DNA of 64,000 nucleotides. It comes from Vibrio coralliilyticus ATCC BAA-450. Its GTDB lineage: Bacteria; Pseudomonadota; Gammaproteobacteria; Enterobacterales; Vibrionaceae. Location: NCBI RefSeq assembly GCF_000176135.1, contig NZ_ACZN01000015.1:620001-684000 (forward strand), written 5' to 3'. Positions 19,278 to 29,144 of this stretch are shown here, piece after piece (the first letter of the stretch is position 1; each line of letters opens with the position of its first letter). A model generated the notes under the pieces. That model did not search any database. It saw nothing but the letters and a program-made list of their open reading frames with translations, and was not told the origin of the DNA. The position numbers and the translations under genes were made by a program.

Positions 19278-20669
19278 ATGACAAACCAACATCAACAATT
19301 TTTTGGCCACCCTCGTGGCTTGTTCCTTTTGTTCGGTACCGAGCTTTGGGAGCGTTTTTCCTACTATGCAATGCGTGCAATCCTTGTTCTTTACCTTACC
19401 GATGCAACACTTGACGGTGGTTTAGGCTGGTCGACTAAAGATGCTTTGGATCTCTACGGCATCTATACTGGACTCGTTTACATCACTCCACTTATTGGCG
19501 GATGGCTAGCCGATAACTACCTCGGACAACGCCGTTCTATTCTTATTGGTGGCGCTTTAATGGCCGTCGGCCAATTCACCTTAGCCATGCCAGCAGATAT
19601 GTTGGGGCTAGGTACTGTACACACCTTTTACCTCGGCCTTGCGCTTTTAATTGCGGGTAATGGCCTATTTAAGCCAAACATCTCAACGATGGTGGGTGAC
19701 CTGTATCAGGAAGGTGACAATCGTCGCGATGGTGCGTTTACCATTTTCTACATGGGCATCAACTTAGGTGCGCTGCTAGCGGGCGTCATTGCAGGTTCTG
19801 TTACCGATGAATTTGGTTGGAAATCTGGCTTTATTGTCGCGGGTATCGGTATGCTTATTAGCCTGGTTATGCAGATGAGTCTTGCGCAGTCATGGCTTGG
19901 TGACATTGGCCGCGAGCCTGCAGCTAAGAGAGATTTGGCAATCAAAAAATCCTCTAAGAAAGAGCCTCTGACGAAAGAAGAATTTGACCGCATCAAAGTT
20001 ATTTTAGTGATGAGTCTGTTCACGATTGTCTTCTGGGCTGGTTTTGAACAAGCGGGTGGCCTGATGAACATCTACACTCAGCAGTACACAGATCGTATGA
20101 TCGGCGGTTTCGAAGTGCCTGCTGCTTGGTTCCAGTCTCTCAACCCATTTTTCATCATTACGCTTGCTCCCTTGCTTGCAGTGCTTTGGGTTAAGCTGGG
20201 GAAACGTGAACCTAACTCACCAGTCAAATTCGCTCTCGCTATGTTCTTCCTCGCACTTGGCTTCCTATGTATGGTCGGAGCCGTGATGGAGCAAGGTGGC
20301 GACACCACTGTCAAAACCTCCATGCTATGGCTAGTTGGCGCTTTCTTCTTCCATACCCTCGGTGAGCTTTGCTTGTCTCCAATCGGTTTGTCATTAGTGA
20401 CTAAGTTAGCCCCACTCCGTCTGGCCTCTCTGATGATGGGCGCGTGGTTCGGCTGTAATGCGATTGCTAACTATGTTGCTGGCTATGTTGGCTCACATGT
20501 TGGCGAACTTGGCGCATTCGCTATCTTTAGTGGCATCGCGGTAACCGCGATCATATCTGGTATCATTTTGCTCTTGTACTCAAACACACTGGTTCGATGG
20601 ATGCACGGCGCAGAATCGCCAATCAGCAATGCTGAGCAAATAGAAGAGCAGCAAACTCAAGTCGCTTAA
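19278..20669 (+). CDS. Proton-dependent oligopeptide transporter (POT/PTR2)
   Basis: A 463-residue inner-membrane symporter that takes up di- and tripeptides with protons. The family ExxERF motif is Glu22, Glu25, Arg26 in TELWERFSYY, and the PTR2 signature FTIFYMGINLGALLAG lies near residue 155. About 12 to 14 membrane helices are visible, with a charged cytoplasmic loop near 215-235 (KKSSKKEP). It belongs to the DtpA/DtpB type. The ATG has no recognisable ribosome site directly upstream, which is unusual. It converges with the chitobiase gene at a shared terminator. Confidence 0.92.
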   Translation: MTNQHQQFFGHPRGLFLLFGTELWERFSYYAMRAILVLYLTDATLDGGLGWSTKDALDLYGIYTGLVYITPLIGGWLADNYLGQRRSILIGGALMAVGQFTLAMPADMLGLGTVHTFYLGLALLIAGNGLFKPNISTMVGDLYQEGDNRRDGAFTIFYMGINLGALLAGVIAGSVTDEFGWKSGFIVAGIGMLISLVMQMSLAQSWLGDIGREPAAKRDLAIKKSSKKEPLTKEEFDRIKVILVMSLFTIVFWAGFEQAGGLMNIYTQQYTDRMIGGFEVPAAWFQSLNPFFIITLAPLLAVLWVKLGKREPNSPVKFALAMFFLALGFLCMVGAVMEQGGDTTVKTSMLWLVGAFFFHTLGELCLSPIGLSLVTKLAPLRLASLMMGAWFGCNAIANYVAGYVGSHVGELGAFAIFSGIAVTAIISGIILLLYSNTLVRWMHGAESPISNAEQIEEQQTQVA

Positions 20670-20685
20670 TCGCCGCTTCAGATAT

Positions 20686-20724
20686 AAAAACGCCCGGCCA
20701 ATCAGTGGTCGGGCGTTTTTTTGT
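20686..20724. terminator. Two-way terminator, peptide transporter and chitobiase
   Basis: AAAAACGCCCG pairs with CGGGCGTTTTT around a 17-base loop that also has GGCC/GGTC pairing, with A and T runs on either side. It lies between the two converging genes. Confidence 0.88.
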
Positions 20725-20742
20725 TTCCTTTTCCCGCGAAAA

Positions 20743-23394
20743 TTACTTCACACTAGTCACACGGCTGGTTTTCTCGCCTGTCGCAGATACAGAGCGGATA
20801 AACACTTCACCTTTCACACTTGGACGAGCACTGTCTGCGTAAGTTAGCCAGTTCTTGCCGTCTAGAGAGTATTGAAGCTTCACACCAGGGAACTGAACGT
20901 TCATTGAAAGCGTTCCATCTTCTACTTTCGCACCTGGTACAGGTAGGCGGTAGTCGATACCCGCTTTCTCTAGCTTAGCCAGTTCACGTTGGCCAAGTAC
21001 ATTGGCAAAGCGATTGTAGTCTTGGTTCAGTGCCGCTTTGTCCACTAAGTTAGAGTTTTGCGAATATTCAACACCCACTTTGTAGTCGTTTTCCCAGTCC
21101 GCACGGTGCCATGCACGCTCAGCCGCCGCTAGTACGCGAGGGAATACCATGTACTCGTACTGCTCATCGTTACGTACAGTCTCAGACCAAAGCTGTGCTG
21201 ATAGACCGTAGAAAGGTTTCGCTTCGATTTCACCTTTACCAGTAAAGCCGTTGCCATCGCGGTCTACAGAAGTTTCTGCGTTCTGAGGCATGTTCTCTGG
21301 TGCAAAACCAAACATCTTACGAGTGTCTGTTGCACGCGTTGCCCAGTAGTAGCCACGCTCTTTCGGGTCAACTTCGTATGGCATGTCCATGTACACGTAG
21401 TCTGGGTTAGAAACAATCACCTCGTAACCTTTCTTAGACCACTCGTACACTGATGATGTGCCACCCCAGTATAGAACGTCCCAGAAGTTAACACGTGTGT
21501 TTTCTGTTGCGAACGCTTTCTCACCTTCGCTGTATTTAAGACCATCTTGCCAAGCTTGGAAGTTTGCAATGCCCTTCTCTGCCACAATCTTAGACACTTC
21601 TTCTGCGAAGTGGCTTGGTAGGTGGGCAAAGTCGCTTACCGTACCGTCTGCAATTAGCGTCTGACATTGTGGAGATTGTGCGAATGGCTTGTCTTGTTTA
21701 GACAGGTCAATCGTACCCTTCCAGCTTACTTTGTCTTCACCGTTCACATCTTGGAAACCAGCGCCTAGCTTGATGTTTTTCGCTTCGTCACCCCCGAAAT
21801 GCCATGTTGTTAGTGGCGTGCCCGCTTCTTGGTGCATTGCTGCTACTTCTGAAATCACTTTATCAACAAAGCGAGTTGAAGATTCCATACATGGGTTGAT
21901 GAAGCTTTGCTTGTTATAGAACTGAACCGTGGTTACGTTCGATGTATCTTGAGGATCCATCAGGCGGTATTCGTTTGCCTCTGCTTCTTTGCCTTCTTCC
22001 ATTAGGCGGTCGTAACGTGCTTCCATTGATACCACTGCTGCACGAGCGTGTGCTGGCATATCGAATTCAGGAATCACTTCGATGTTACGCGCTTTCGCGT
22101 ACTCCAAGATGTCCACGTAGTCTGCTTTGCTGAAGAAGCCAGAACCAAAGTTGTCTGATGTTGCACCTGAGCCAAGCTGAGGCAGTAAACAGCTTTTCTC
22201 TTCCAAATCGAAACAACGGTTAGCACCCACTTCAGTCAGCTCAGGCAGACCCGGGATTTCTAAACGCCAGCCTTCATCATCTGTTAGGTGAAGGTGTAGT
22301 TTGTTCATCTTGTACGCTGCCATTTGGTCAAGCGTTGCAAGGATTGCGTCTTTAGAGTGGAAGTTACGAGCCACGTCTACCATCACGCCACGGTAATCAA
22401 AACGCGGTGCATCTTTAATAGACAGTTGTGGTAGAGAATCAGCATTTTGGCTATCTACCAGGCCAAAGATAGATTGTACTGCGTAGAAAGCACCTGCTTG
22501 GTCAAACGCTTTAATCGCAATACCGTCGCCTTTGATGCTCATTTCGTAAGCACCAGATTTTGCTAATTCACCGGTGAAGTCTGCAGGAACAACAGTGATG
22601 CTTACAGGAAGGGAGCCTTGAACATCCACACCTACCACTTCTGCACGATCTTGAATTGCTGCGTATTGAGTCGCATCGAATGCGTCTTTAGGCAGCGCAA
22701 TACCCGCCGCGATATCTACCGTACCTTTACCTGCTTCAACAGACATTGGCGTTGGTAGTAACGTGGTTGATACGTCTTGTTTTGCTAGGTCTTCGTTCTT
22801 CTCGAAACGAGACACCGCGTTTGCAAATACGTTGTTGTCATCTGGCGTACGTTTTAGGTTGTTACCCTCAAGGCCCGTCACGAAAGATGCAACATCTTCT
22901 GTGTTAAGAGAAGCGATCATCTTAGGCTCTGCATTTGGTGCTGCAACGAACGCGCCTGGCATGAAGTCAGTTTCAAATAGCTGCCAGTATTCAGCAACAA
23001 GAGGAAGCACAACCTCTTCACCCGCAGCAAAACCATCAAACTTATCTGTTGGTTCTAATTTGTGTAGGTCACCCGTTACGCGAGAGATTTTGAACTGATC
23101 GTTTTCAACATCCAAAATCAGACGAATGCTGTGGAAGTAAATAGCCCAATCTTTAGAGTCAACCGCTTCACCTTGGTTAACTAGCGTCATGTTTACTTTG
23201 TTACAAGACGCCCACTCAGCGCCCATGTCTTGACATGCAAGACCTTCATTTGCGCCGTGGTTAGTCAACACTTCATATTGAATATCAAGATTACTGGCGA
23301 GCGAATTAACAACACTTTGCTCATTAGATTGAAATGCAGAGCAACCTGCTAGTGATGCGACAACCGATACCGCGATCAGACTTTGTTTAAACAT
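20743..23394 (-). CDS. Chitobiase, GH20 beta-N-acetylhexosaminidase lipoprotein
   Basis: Cleaves chitobiose and short chitin oligomers to GlcNAc, feeding the NagE-NagA pathway. The signal peptide ends in the lipobox LAGC with Cys18, so it is an outer-membrane or periplasmic lipoprotein. An N-terminal carbohydrate-binding-like domain covers about 35-190, a GH20b domain about 210-330, and the catalytic barrel about 331-760 with the acid pair Asp536-Glu537 in WHFGGDE. A C-terminal Fn3-like domain ends the protein. The 883-residue length equals, as I recall, the V. harveyi chitobiase. It is transcribed away from the TraB gene, under a candidate NagC operator. Confidence 0.95.
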   Translation of the reverse strand: MFKQSLIAVSVVASLAGCSAFQSNEQSVVNSLASNLDIQYEVLTNHGANEGLACQDMGAEWASCNKVNMTLVNQGEAVDSKDWAIYFHSIRLILDVENDQFKISRVTGDLHKLEPTDKFDGFAAGEEVVLPLVAEYWQLFETDFMPGAFVAAPNAEPKMIASLNTEDVASFVTGLEGNNLKRTPDDNNVFANAVSRFEKNEDLAKQDVSTTLLPTPMSVEAGKGTVDIAAGIALPKDAFDATQYAAIQDRAEVVGVDVQGSLPVSITVVPADFTGELAKSGAYEMSIKGDGIAIKAFDQAGAFYAVQSIFGLVDSQNADSLPQLSIKDAPRFDYRGVMVDVARNFHSKDAILATLDQMAAYKMNKLHLHLTDDEGWRLEIPGLPELTEVGANRCFDLEEKSCLLPQLGSGATSDNFGSGFFSKADYVDILEYAKARNIEVIPEFDMPAHARAAVVSMEARYDRLMEEGKEAEANEYRLMDPQDTSNVTTVQFYNKQSFINPCMESSTRFVDKVISEVAAMHQEAGTPLTTWHFGGDEAKNIKLGAGFQDVNGEDKVSWKGTIDLSKQDKPFAQSPQCQTLIADGTVSDFAHLPSHFAEEVSKIVAEKGIANFQAWQDGLKYSEGEKAFATENTRVNFWDVLYWGGTSSVYEWSKKGYEVIVSNPDYVYMDMPYEVDPKERGYYWATRATDTRKMFGFAPENMPQNAETSVDRDGNGFTGKGEIEAKPFYGLSAQLWSETVRNDEQYEYMVFPRVLAAAERAWHRADWENDYKVGVEYSQNSNLVDKAALNQDYNRFANVLGQRELAKLEKAGIDYRLPVPGAKVEDGTLSMNVQFPGVKLQYSLDGKNWLTYADSARPSVKGEVFIRSVSATGEKTSRVTSVK

Positions 23395-23469
23395 CTTACT
23401 TACCCCAATACGTAAATAGAGCCGAAAAAGTCAGCTCGAAAACTAAGAATAGAAACAACATATCTCGAT

Positions 23470-23491
23470 TTATTTTTAGTCGTAAAATTAA
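23470..23491. promoter_or_regulatory. Candidate NagC operator before the chitobiase gene
   Basis: A 22-base near-palindrome with arms TTATTTTTAG and GTAAAATTAA around TC lies 76 bases upstream of the chitobiase start. It has the same 10-2-10 geometry as the operator before nagE. The rest of the 402-base gap (23395-23796) is A+T rich and shows no other clear element. Symmetry is seen; NagC binding is inferred. Confidence 0.45.
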
Positions 23492-23796
23492 ACTCTAGTG
23501 AAAGTGATCGTGTTCAAAACTCAAGATTTATAAAAACAAAATGATATTTAAAAACAAAAACTTACAATCTACGTTAAAATCAACACAAATCATTTGACGG
23601 TATTACTGAGAATTTGATCGCACCTATTCATAACAACAACAAATGAATTAGGACTTAGATCACAAGACAGCAATCATCCGATTACGCTAAGCTAGGATGT
23701 AAAATAGAAAAGTGTGATTTTAGACGCAGTTTGCTCTCGTTAAACCACGTCAAAACCTAACCATTTCAACAAATTTTCCGTAAGGCGACAGACCCT

Positions 23797-24666
23797 ATGT
23801 ATAAATTTTGTCTACTGTTTCTGACTCTGGCCATCTCAACCTCCTCTGTAGCAGAACCTCTCTACTGGCAGGCTCAGAAGGGGAAACTCAACTATTTAAT
23901 TCTGGGTTCAGTGCATGTCGGAGATGAAAGCATGTACCCACTGCCTCAAACTATCACTGAACGGCTTAAGTCCAGTGACGGGTTAATCATGGAAACAGAC
24001 ATACGCAAAACACAAGGGGTCAGCTACCCGCCTGTAACATTACAGACCAAAGATGTCCTGAGCCCTGCACAGCAAAGCGAGCTTAAAGGGATAGCTAATC
24101 TACTTAACATGGACCAACAACAGTTGATGCTGTCCCCGCCATGGGCAACCGCGCTCGCATTACAGATGAAACAAATCGAGTACCTCGGCTACCAGGCAGC
24201 TTATGGCATCGATACTCATTTGATGTACAAAGCTACTCTCCAAGACATTCCCGTTATTAGTTTGGAGTCGATTCAGTTTCAGATTGATTTACTTACAGGA
24301 CAAAAAGAAGCGGGTAAAGAGCTATTGGTTAGCGCTATTGAAGAGTTTGACCACTCAGAAGATGCCACTCACTGCCTGATAGAAAGTTGGAAAGCGGGTG
24401 ATTTGGATAAGTTGAATGAATTCGCCAGCCTGACAGAAGTGTCTCCAGAGTTTCAACAGAGTTTTATGACCCAGAGAAATATCGACTGGGCGAAACAAAT
24501 GTCAGAACCAAGTTGGTCCCCCAAACGCAAGGGCTCTTACGTGATGGTTGTCGGTGCATTACATCTGATTGGTGAGCAAAGTGTTTTGAACTTGCTCAAA
24601 GACAGCGGTTTTAAGATCTCACAGCTTTCGCAGAGTAAGGCCGCGAACTGTGAATTTGAGTATTAG
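23797..24666 (+). CDS. TraB/GumN family protein
   Basis: A 289-residue exported protein. The first 20 residues form a signal peptide ending near VAEP. The family motifs are present: YLILGSVHVGDESMYPL near 30-46, METDIRK near 64, and the C-terminal GALHLIGEQSVLNLL near 259. The GxxH and Glu pattern resembles the metal site of TraB/TIKI-type proteases, so a peptidase role is possible, but no bacterial member is well defined. It is a single gene with its own terminator. Confidence 0.8.
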   Translation: MYKFCLLFLTLAISTSSVAEPLYWQAQKGKLNYLILGSVHVGDESMYPLPQTITERLKSSDGLIMETDIRKTQGVSYPPVTLQTKDVLSPAQQSELKGIANLLNMDQQQLMLSPPWATALALQMKQIEYLGYQAAYGIDTHLMYKATLQDIPVISLESIQFQIDLLTGQKEAGKELLVSAIEEFDHSEDATHCLIESWKAGDLDKLNEFASLTEVSPEFQQSFMTQRNIDWAKQMSEPSWSPKRKGSYVMVVGALHLIGEQSVLNLLKDSGFKISQLSQSKAANCEFEY

Positions 24667-24700
24667 TCGTTGTAGCAATAAGTTTGCTGTTGAAAAGAGA

Positions 24701-24728
24701 AAAGCCCGCTCAAATAGCGGGCTTTCTT
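24701..24728 (+). terminator. TraB-family gene terminator
   Basis: AAAGCCCGCT pairs with AGCGGGCTTT and is followed by CTTA. The block 24701-24748 is very like the terminator and tRNA 3' end at 24813-24860 and may be a copy of it. Confidence 0.75.
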
Positions 24729-24734
24729 ATATAT

Positions 24735-24811
24735 GCTCGTGAAGAGCCAGGCTCTAACATCAGACGAACCTCACTCGGGTTCTAATCCTGTTATCCATGC
24801 TCTAAAATGAC
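24735..24811 (-). other. Possible decayed tRNA copy
   Basis: This gap shows no gene. Its left end (CTCGTGAAGAG) resembles the 3' end of the intact tRNA-Pro next door, and the flanking hairpins are also alike, so the stretch may be the remains of a second tandem tRNA. It no longer folds as a cloverleaf by eye. Confidence 0.25.
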
Positions 24812-24841
24812 GAAAGCCTGCTTTAGAAGCAGGCTTTCTTA
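24812..24841 (-). terminator. tRNA-Pro terminator
   Basis: On the minus strand AAAGCCTGCT pairs with AGCAGGCTTT, four bases behind the encoded CCA of tRNA-Pro. The T run is short. Confidence 0.6.
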
Positions 24842-24844
24842 ATG

Positions 24845-24921
<77 letters not shown>

Positions 24922-25105
24922 AGATGTTTCTTCGAGCTGATTGCCCGTCAACGAAGGCGTATATTACGGATTCTGATCGTTAACGCAAGCCATTTTACTA
25001 AGTTTTTTTACATTTAGGCTTGTTTGACTAAAACACCACCAATGGGTGATAAAATGTGAGCACAAACACAGCACAAGAAACAAATACGCAACCAAAACCA
25101 TACAA

Positions 25106-25119
25106 TTGATCCAGATCAG
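25106..25119. promoter_or_regulatory. Candidate FNR site
   Basis: TTGAT-CCAG-ATCAG matches the FNR consensus TTGAT-N4-ATCAA at nine of ten bases. It lies 65 bases upstream of the small DUF3149 gene, a plausible activating position for anaerobic control. Confidence 0.5.
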
Positions 25120-25183
25120 TGCCGGTATTGTAACCGTCTATTAATTTAATCCATGTCATCACTATTTTGGATTTGGAGGAAAC

Positions 25184-25324
25184 ATGGACTTTTGGCTGAA
25201 TCTCCTGTTTGGTAATGCAGTTGGACTATCTTCAATGCTAGTCATCTTTGGGGCTTTAGGTCTTATGCTTTTTTATGGCGGTTACTTCATATACAAAGTA
25301 ATGAACGACAAATCTCCTCACTAG
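25184..25324 (+). CDS. DUF3149 small membrane protein
   Basis: A 46-residue protein with one long hydrophobic helix (about residues 15-39) and the conserved start MDFWLNLLFGN. It matches the DUF3149 family of very short proteins. The ATG follows GGAGGAAAC, a strong ribosome site, and the gene has its own terminator. It probably sits in the inner membrane. A candidate FNR box upstream hints at low-oxygen expression; the role is unknown. Confidence 0.8.
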   Translation: MDFWLNLLFGNAVGLSSMLVIFGALGLMLFYGGYFIYKVMNDKSPH

Positions 25325-25361
25325 ATCGCTTAGCCCTATTTTCGAATAGAGTATCGCTATG

Positions 25362-25398
25362 CACCGAAGTAGATTCTCTGTCTACTTCGGTTTTTTAT
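25362..25398 (+). terminator. DUF3149 gene terminator
   Basis: ACCGAAGTAGA pairs perfectly with TCTACTTCGGT around a seven-base loop and is followed by T residues. Confidence 0.93.
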
Positions 25399-25480
25399 TT
25401 CCAGTAACCTAAATCTCTGCACCATTATTGGCTGTCATAGGTATAATAAGTTTACCGATTCCCTACTCTGAGATGCAGTT

Positions 25481-26062
25481 ATGTCTCACGATGATGATTT
25501 CGCTTTGTTCCAAGAAATGATGGGTGACGTAACACCAATCAAACAAGATACAACCGAACATAAAAAACACCATAAGGTCACTGAAGCACAGCTTGCTAAA
25601 CGCGAAGCTGCTATCTGGTTAACCGAAGATGACCCAGAATATTTGTCAGTAGACCATGCTCCCATGCTGAAGCCTGAAGACCTCATCGAGTTTAAGCGAG
25701 ATGGTGTTCAGGAAGGCGTCTACCGAAAGTTACGCTTGGGCAAATACCCCATCCAAGCCCGTCTTGATTTGCACCGCCGCACCTTGAAGGAAGCTCGGGA
25801 TGAAGTGGTTAAATTCCTCAAACAGTGCATAAAAATGGATATCAGAACGGTCGTCATCGTTCACGGCCGTGGTGAGAAATCTAATCCACCAGCCCTAATG
25901 AAAAGCTATGTAGCACAATGGTTAGAACAAATTCGCGACGTACAATGCGTTCATAGTGCACAGCGCTTTCATGGTGGCAGCGGCGCCGTTTATGTCATGC
26001 TGCGCAAAAGTTCAGATAAGAAACTCGAAAACCGAGAACGTCATCAAAAGCGTCTTGGTTAA
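25481..26062 (+). CDS. smrA: Smr-domain endonuclease SmrA
   Basis: A 193-residue protein with a C-terminal Smr domain (about residues 88-172). The family motifs LDLHRRTL and VVIVHGRGEKS are clear. Smr proteins nick DNA or cut RNA; related ones rescue collided ribosomes. The N-terminal half is charged and probably flexible. The overall layout fits the SmrA (YdaL) type. It has its own terminator at 26125-26149 and lies upstream of rluF. Confidence 0.88.
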   Translation: MSHDDDFALFQEMMGDVTPIKQDTTEHKKHHKVTEAQLAKREAAIWLTEDDPEYLSVDHAPMLKPEDLIEFKRDGVQEGVYRKLRLGKYPIQARLDLHRRTLKEARDEVVKFLKQCIKMDIRTVVIVHGRGEKSNPPALMKSYVAQWLEQIRDVQCVHSAQRFHGGSGAVYVMLRKSSDKKLENRERHQKRLG

Positions 26063-26124
26063 CCAAGATATCTTCTAAGTAATATTAAACTTACTCAGAT
26101 GGCATAACAGTGCTAGAATGTTCA

Positions 26125-26149
26125 GGCAGCCTAACGGGCTGCTTTTTCA
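26125..26149 (+). terminator. smrA terminator
   Basis: GGCAGCC pairs with GGGCTGC around a short loop and is followed by five T residues. Confidence 0.8.
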
Positions 26150-26190
26150 TTTTTAGATTAATGCCGTTGTGAAACGTTAGAGAGAACAAC

Positions 26191-27225
26191 ATGTCACAAG
26201 ATGCCAAACGCTTAAACAAATTCATTAGTGAGACGGGCTTTTGCTCACGCCGCGAAGCCGACCGCCTGATTGAACAGGGTCGTGTCACGATTAATGGCAA
26301 AGTCCCTGAAATGGGGACTAAAGTTCTACCGGGCGACGATGTTTGCGTTGATGATAAGCCGATCAGCGCCGTAACAGACAAGCCTGTTTATATCGCTTTG
26401 AATAAGCCGACTGGCATCACCTGTACCACTGAACGTGATATTCCCGGCAACATTGTTGATTTCATTGGCCACAAGAAGCGTATCTTTCCTATCGGTCGTC
26501 TAGACAAACCATCTGATGGCTTGATCTTTCTGACCAATGACGGTGATATCGTCAACAAGATTCTCCGTGCCGGCAACAATCACGAAAAAGAGTATGTTGT
26601 CCGTGTCGATAAACCCATTACTGAACAGTTCATCAAAAAAATGAGCTCGGGTGTGGATATCCTCGATACCACAACGCTTCCGTGTAAAGTCAGTAAAGAA
26701 ACAAAGTTCTCTTTCCGCATTGTCCTCACTCAGGGCCTGAACCGACAAATTCGTCGTATGTGTGAAGCTCTGGGTTACGAAGTATTCAAGCTTCGTCGCG
26801 TTCGCATTATGAATATCACCCTCGATGGAATCCCGAACGGTCAGTGGCGCTACCTAAGCGACGACGAGATCGGAGAAATTCTCGCTATGTGTGAGTCATC
26901 GAGTGGAACGGAAGACGCCTCAAAAGTGGATGCACGTGGTCGCAACATTCGCAAAGCAACTGACGCCAAACTATTCGACAGTCGTGAAGAAAATCAGGAG
27001 TCGAAAGCTCGCCGTAATCAAAAGCAGCGCACCTTCAAGGGCAAAAATGCCGAAGAATTTCGCCATGCTCCTAATTCTAAAAAAGGGCGGGGAGGAAAAT
27101 CCGATTCCAAATCTAAACCGAGCACCAATAAAGGCAAAAGCGTCTACAAGCCAAAGTCAGATAAGCCCGCTCAGCGACCATCAAACAAGCCTCGTACAGG
27201 CGGTACATTAAGTTTGAAGAAATAG
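26191..27225 (+). CDS. rluF: 23S rRNA pseudouridine(2604) synthase RluF
   Basis: Converts a uridine of 23S rRNA (position 2604, with 2605 a minor site in the family) to pseudouridine. An S4 RNA-binding domain covers about residues 7-60 ([18 protein letters not shown]). The RsuA-type catalytic domain follows, with Asp105 in [10 protein letters not shown]. After about residue 245 comes a 100-residue tail rich in Lys, Arg, Ser and Asn, probably disordered and RNA-binding. RluF is preferred over RluB/RluE by the sequence around the active site and the long tail. Confidence 0.9.
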   Translation: MSQDAKRLNKFISETGFCSRREADRLIEQGRVTINGKVPEMGTKVLPGDDVCVDDKPISAVTDKPVYIALNKPTGITCTTERDIPGNIVDFIGHKKRIFPIGRLDKPSDGLIFLTNDGDIVNKILRAGNNHEKEYVVRVDKPITEQFIKKMSSGVDILDTTTLPCKVSKETKFSFRIVLTQGLNRQIRRMCEALGYEVFKLRRVRIMNITLDGIPNGQWRYLSDDEIGEILAMCESSSGTEDASKVDARGRNIRKATDAKLFDSREENQESKARRNQKQRTFKGKNAEEFRHAPNSKKGRGGKSDSKSKPSTNKGKSVYKPKSDKPAQRPSNKPRTGGTLSLKK

Positions 27226-27247
27226 TCGTTTAGCGCAACATGATCAT

Positions 27248-27275
27248 AAAAAGGGAGCCAATGGCTCCCTTTATA
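27248..27275. terminator. Two-way terminator, rluF and upp
   Basis: AAAGGGAGCC pairs with GGCTCCCTTT around a short loop between the converging rluF and upp genes. Confidence 0.85.
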
Positions 27276-27295
27276 ATTTTCTTTCAATCTTCGAT

Positions 27296-27922
27296 TTATA
27301 CTGTACCGAAGATCTTATCGCCTGCATCACCAAGACCAGGAACGATGTAGCCTTTGTCGTTTAGCTTCTCATCGATAGCCGCAGTGAACAGTTCAACATC
27401 TGGGTGTGCTTTTTCTAGCGCTTCAATACCTTCTGGAGCAGCAACAAGCACAAGAACCTTGATAGACTTACAGCCTTTCTCTTTCAGCAAATCGATCGTA
27501 GCGATCATCGAACCACCAGTAGCTAGCATTGGGTCAACAACCAGAGCAATACGCTCATCCATGTTTGAAGCAAGCTTGTTAAAGTATGGTACTGGCTCTA
27601 GTGTTTCTTCATCGCGGTAGATACCAACAACACTAATACGAGCGCTTGGCATATGCTCAAGAACACCATCCATCATACCAAGACCTGCACGCAGGATTGG
27701 CACAACCGTTACTTTCTTGCCTTTAATCTGGTCTACTTCTACTGGACCATTCCAACCTTCAATGGTTACTTTCTCAGTTTCAAAGTCTGCAGTTGCTTCG
27801 TAAGTCAGTAGGCTACCAACTTCAGTTGCTAGCTCACGAAAGCGCTTAGTGCTGATCTCACCTTCTCTCATTAGACCAAGTTTGTGTTTAACAAGAGGGT
27901 GTTTTACTTCAACAACTTTCAT
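27296..27922 (-). CDS. upp: Uracil phosphoribosyltransferase
   Basis: Salvages uracil by joining it to PRPP to form UMP. The PRPP loop [10 protein letters not shown] and the uracil-binding C terminus [17 protein letters not shown] are present. An ATG six codons upstream is open, but the start at 27922 ([14 protein letters not shown]) gives the 208-residue family form. It diverges from purM, as in E. coli, across a 178-base gap with a PurR-like box. Confidence 0.97.
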   Translation of the reverse strand: MKVVEVKHPLVKHKLGLMREGEISTKRFRELATEVGSLLTYEATADFETEKVTIEGWNGPVEVDQIKGKKVTVVPILRAGLGMMDGVLEHMPSARISVVGIYRDEETLEPVPYFNKLASNMDERIALVVDPMLATGGSMIATIDLLKEKGCKSIKVLVLVAAPEGIEALEKAHPDVELFTAAIDEKLNDKGYIVPGLGDAGDKIFGTV

Positions 27923-28018
27923 TTCCATCTCCGGATACATAGGTGATTTTTAAACAAACCTTCAGATTATAAACGATTTCGTTCTCAATTTCTTGCGATA
28001 GAACAAAAGAAAAAACCA

Positions 28019-28034
28019 GCGCAAACGTTTGCTA
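28019..28034. promoter_or_regulatory. PurR box before purM
   Basis: The perfect palindrome GCAAACGTTTGC at 28021-28032 is the core of the PurR consensus; the 16-base site matches at 13 positions. It lies about 70 bases upstream of purM, in the right place to repress purMN when purines are plentiful. Confidence 0.85.
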
Positions 28035-28100
28035 TATTGGTTTGTCCGCTGTTAGAATAGCGCCGATTTCATATCCAACTTTCAAACTGAGGACTTCCTT

Positions 28101-29141
28101 GTGAGTGCTGATAACACTTCTCTTAGCTATAAAGACGCTGGCGTAGATATCGATGCAGGTAACGCACTAGTAGACCGCATCAAAGGTGCCGTTAAACGTA
28201 CTCGTCGCCCAGAAGTAATGGGTGGTATTGGTGGTTTTGGTGCTTTGTGCGAGCTACCAACAAAATATAAGCAGCCGGTACTTGTCTCAGGTACTGATGG
28301 TGTTGGTACAAAACTACGCCTTGCACTGGATATGAACAAACATGACACCATCGGCGTCGATCTTGTCGCTATGTGCGTTAATGACTTGATTGTTCAAGGT
28401 GCTGAGCCGCTATTCTTCCTAGATTATTACGCAACTGGCAAGCTGGATGTAGACACTGCTGCCGACGTCGTTACTGGCATTGCAGATGGTTGTATTCAAG
28501 CTGGCTGTGCTCTAATTGGTGGTGAAACCGCTGAAATGCCTGGCATGTACGAAGGCGAAGATTATGACGTCGCGGGATTCTGTGTCGGCGTAGTTGAAAA
28601 AGAAGACGTTATCGATGGCAGCAAAGTCGCGGCAGGTGATGCGCTTATCGCGGTAGGTTCAAGTGGTCCTCACTCAAATGGCTATTCACTCATTCGTAAG
28701 ATTCTCGAAATATCAGGCGCGGATAAAAACGAAGAGTTAGCGGGTCGTACTATTGGTGAGCACTTACTAGAGCCAACAAAAATTTACATTAAATCTGCGC
28801 TTAAAATGATTGAAGCGCATGATATCCATGCCATTTCTCACATCACTGGCGGTGGTTTCTGGGAAAATATTCCTCGTGTCCTGCCTGAAGGCACCAAAGC
28901 CGTTATCGATGGCAATAGCTGGGAATGGCCGGTGATCTTCAACTGGCTGCAAGAAAAAGGCAATGTGACCACTCATGAAATGTACCGCACATTCAACTGT
29001 GGTGTTGGTCTAGTGATTGCGCTGCCAAAAGAACAAGCAAACGCGGCAGTGGCGTTGCTTGAAGCAGAAGGCGAGAAAGCATGGATTATTGGTGAAATCG
29101 CCAATGCAAGTGCAGATGAAGAACAAGTAGAGATCAAATAA
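28101..29141 (+). CDS. purM: Phosphoribosylformylglycinamidine cyclo-ligase (AIR synthetase)
   Basis: Closes the imidazole ring of the purine precursor, forming AIR from FGAM with ATP. The 346-residue length and the motifs [24 protein letters not shown] and [13 protein letters not shown] are typical. The start is GTG behind a GAGGA ribosome site. The next gene, purN, starts three bases after the stop codon, so both form the purMN operon, with a PurR box upstream. Confidence 0.98.
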   Translation: MSADNTSLSYKDAGVDIDAGNALVDRIKGAVKRTRRPEVMGGIGGFGALCELPTKYKQPVLVSGTDGVGTKLRLALDMNKHDTIGVDLVAMCVNDLIVQGAEPLFFLDYYATGKLDVDTAADVVTGIADGCIQAGCALIGGETAEMPGMYEGEDYDVAGFCVGVVEKEDVIDGSKVAAGDALIAVGSSGPHSNGYSLIRKILEISGADKNEELAGRTIGEHLLEPTKIYIKSALKMIEAHDIHAISHITGGGFWENIPRVLPEGTKAVIDGNSWEWPVIFNWLQEKGNVTTHEMYRTFNCGVGLVIALPKEQANAAVALLEAEGEKAWIIGEIANASADEEQVEIK

Positions 29142-29144
29142 ATT

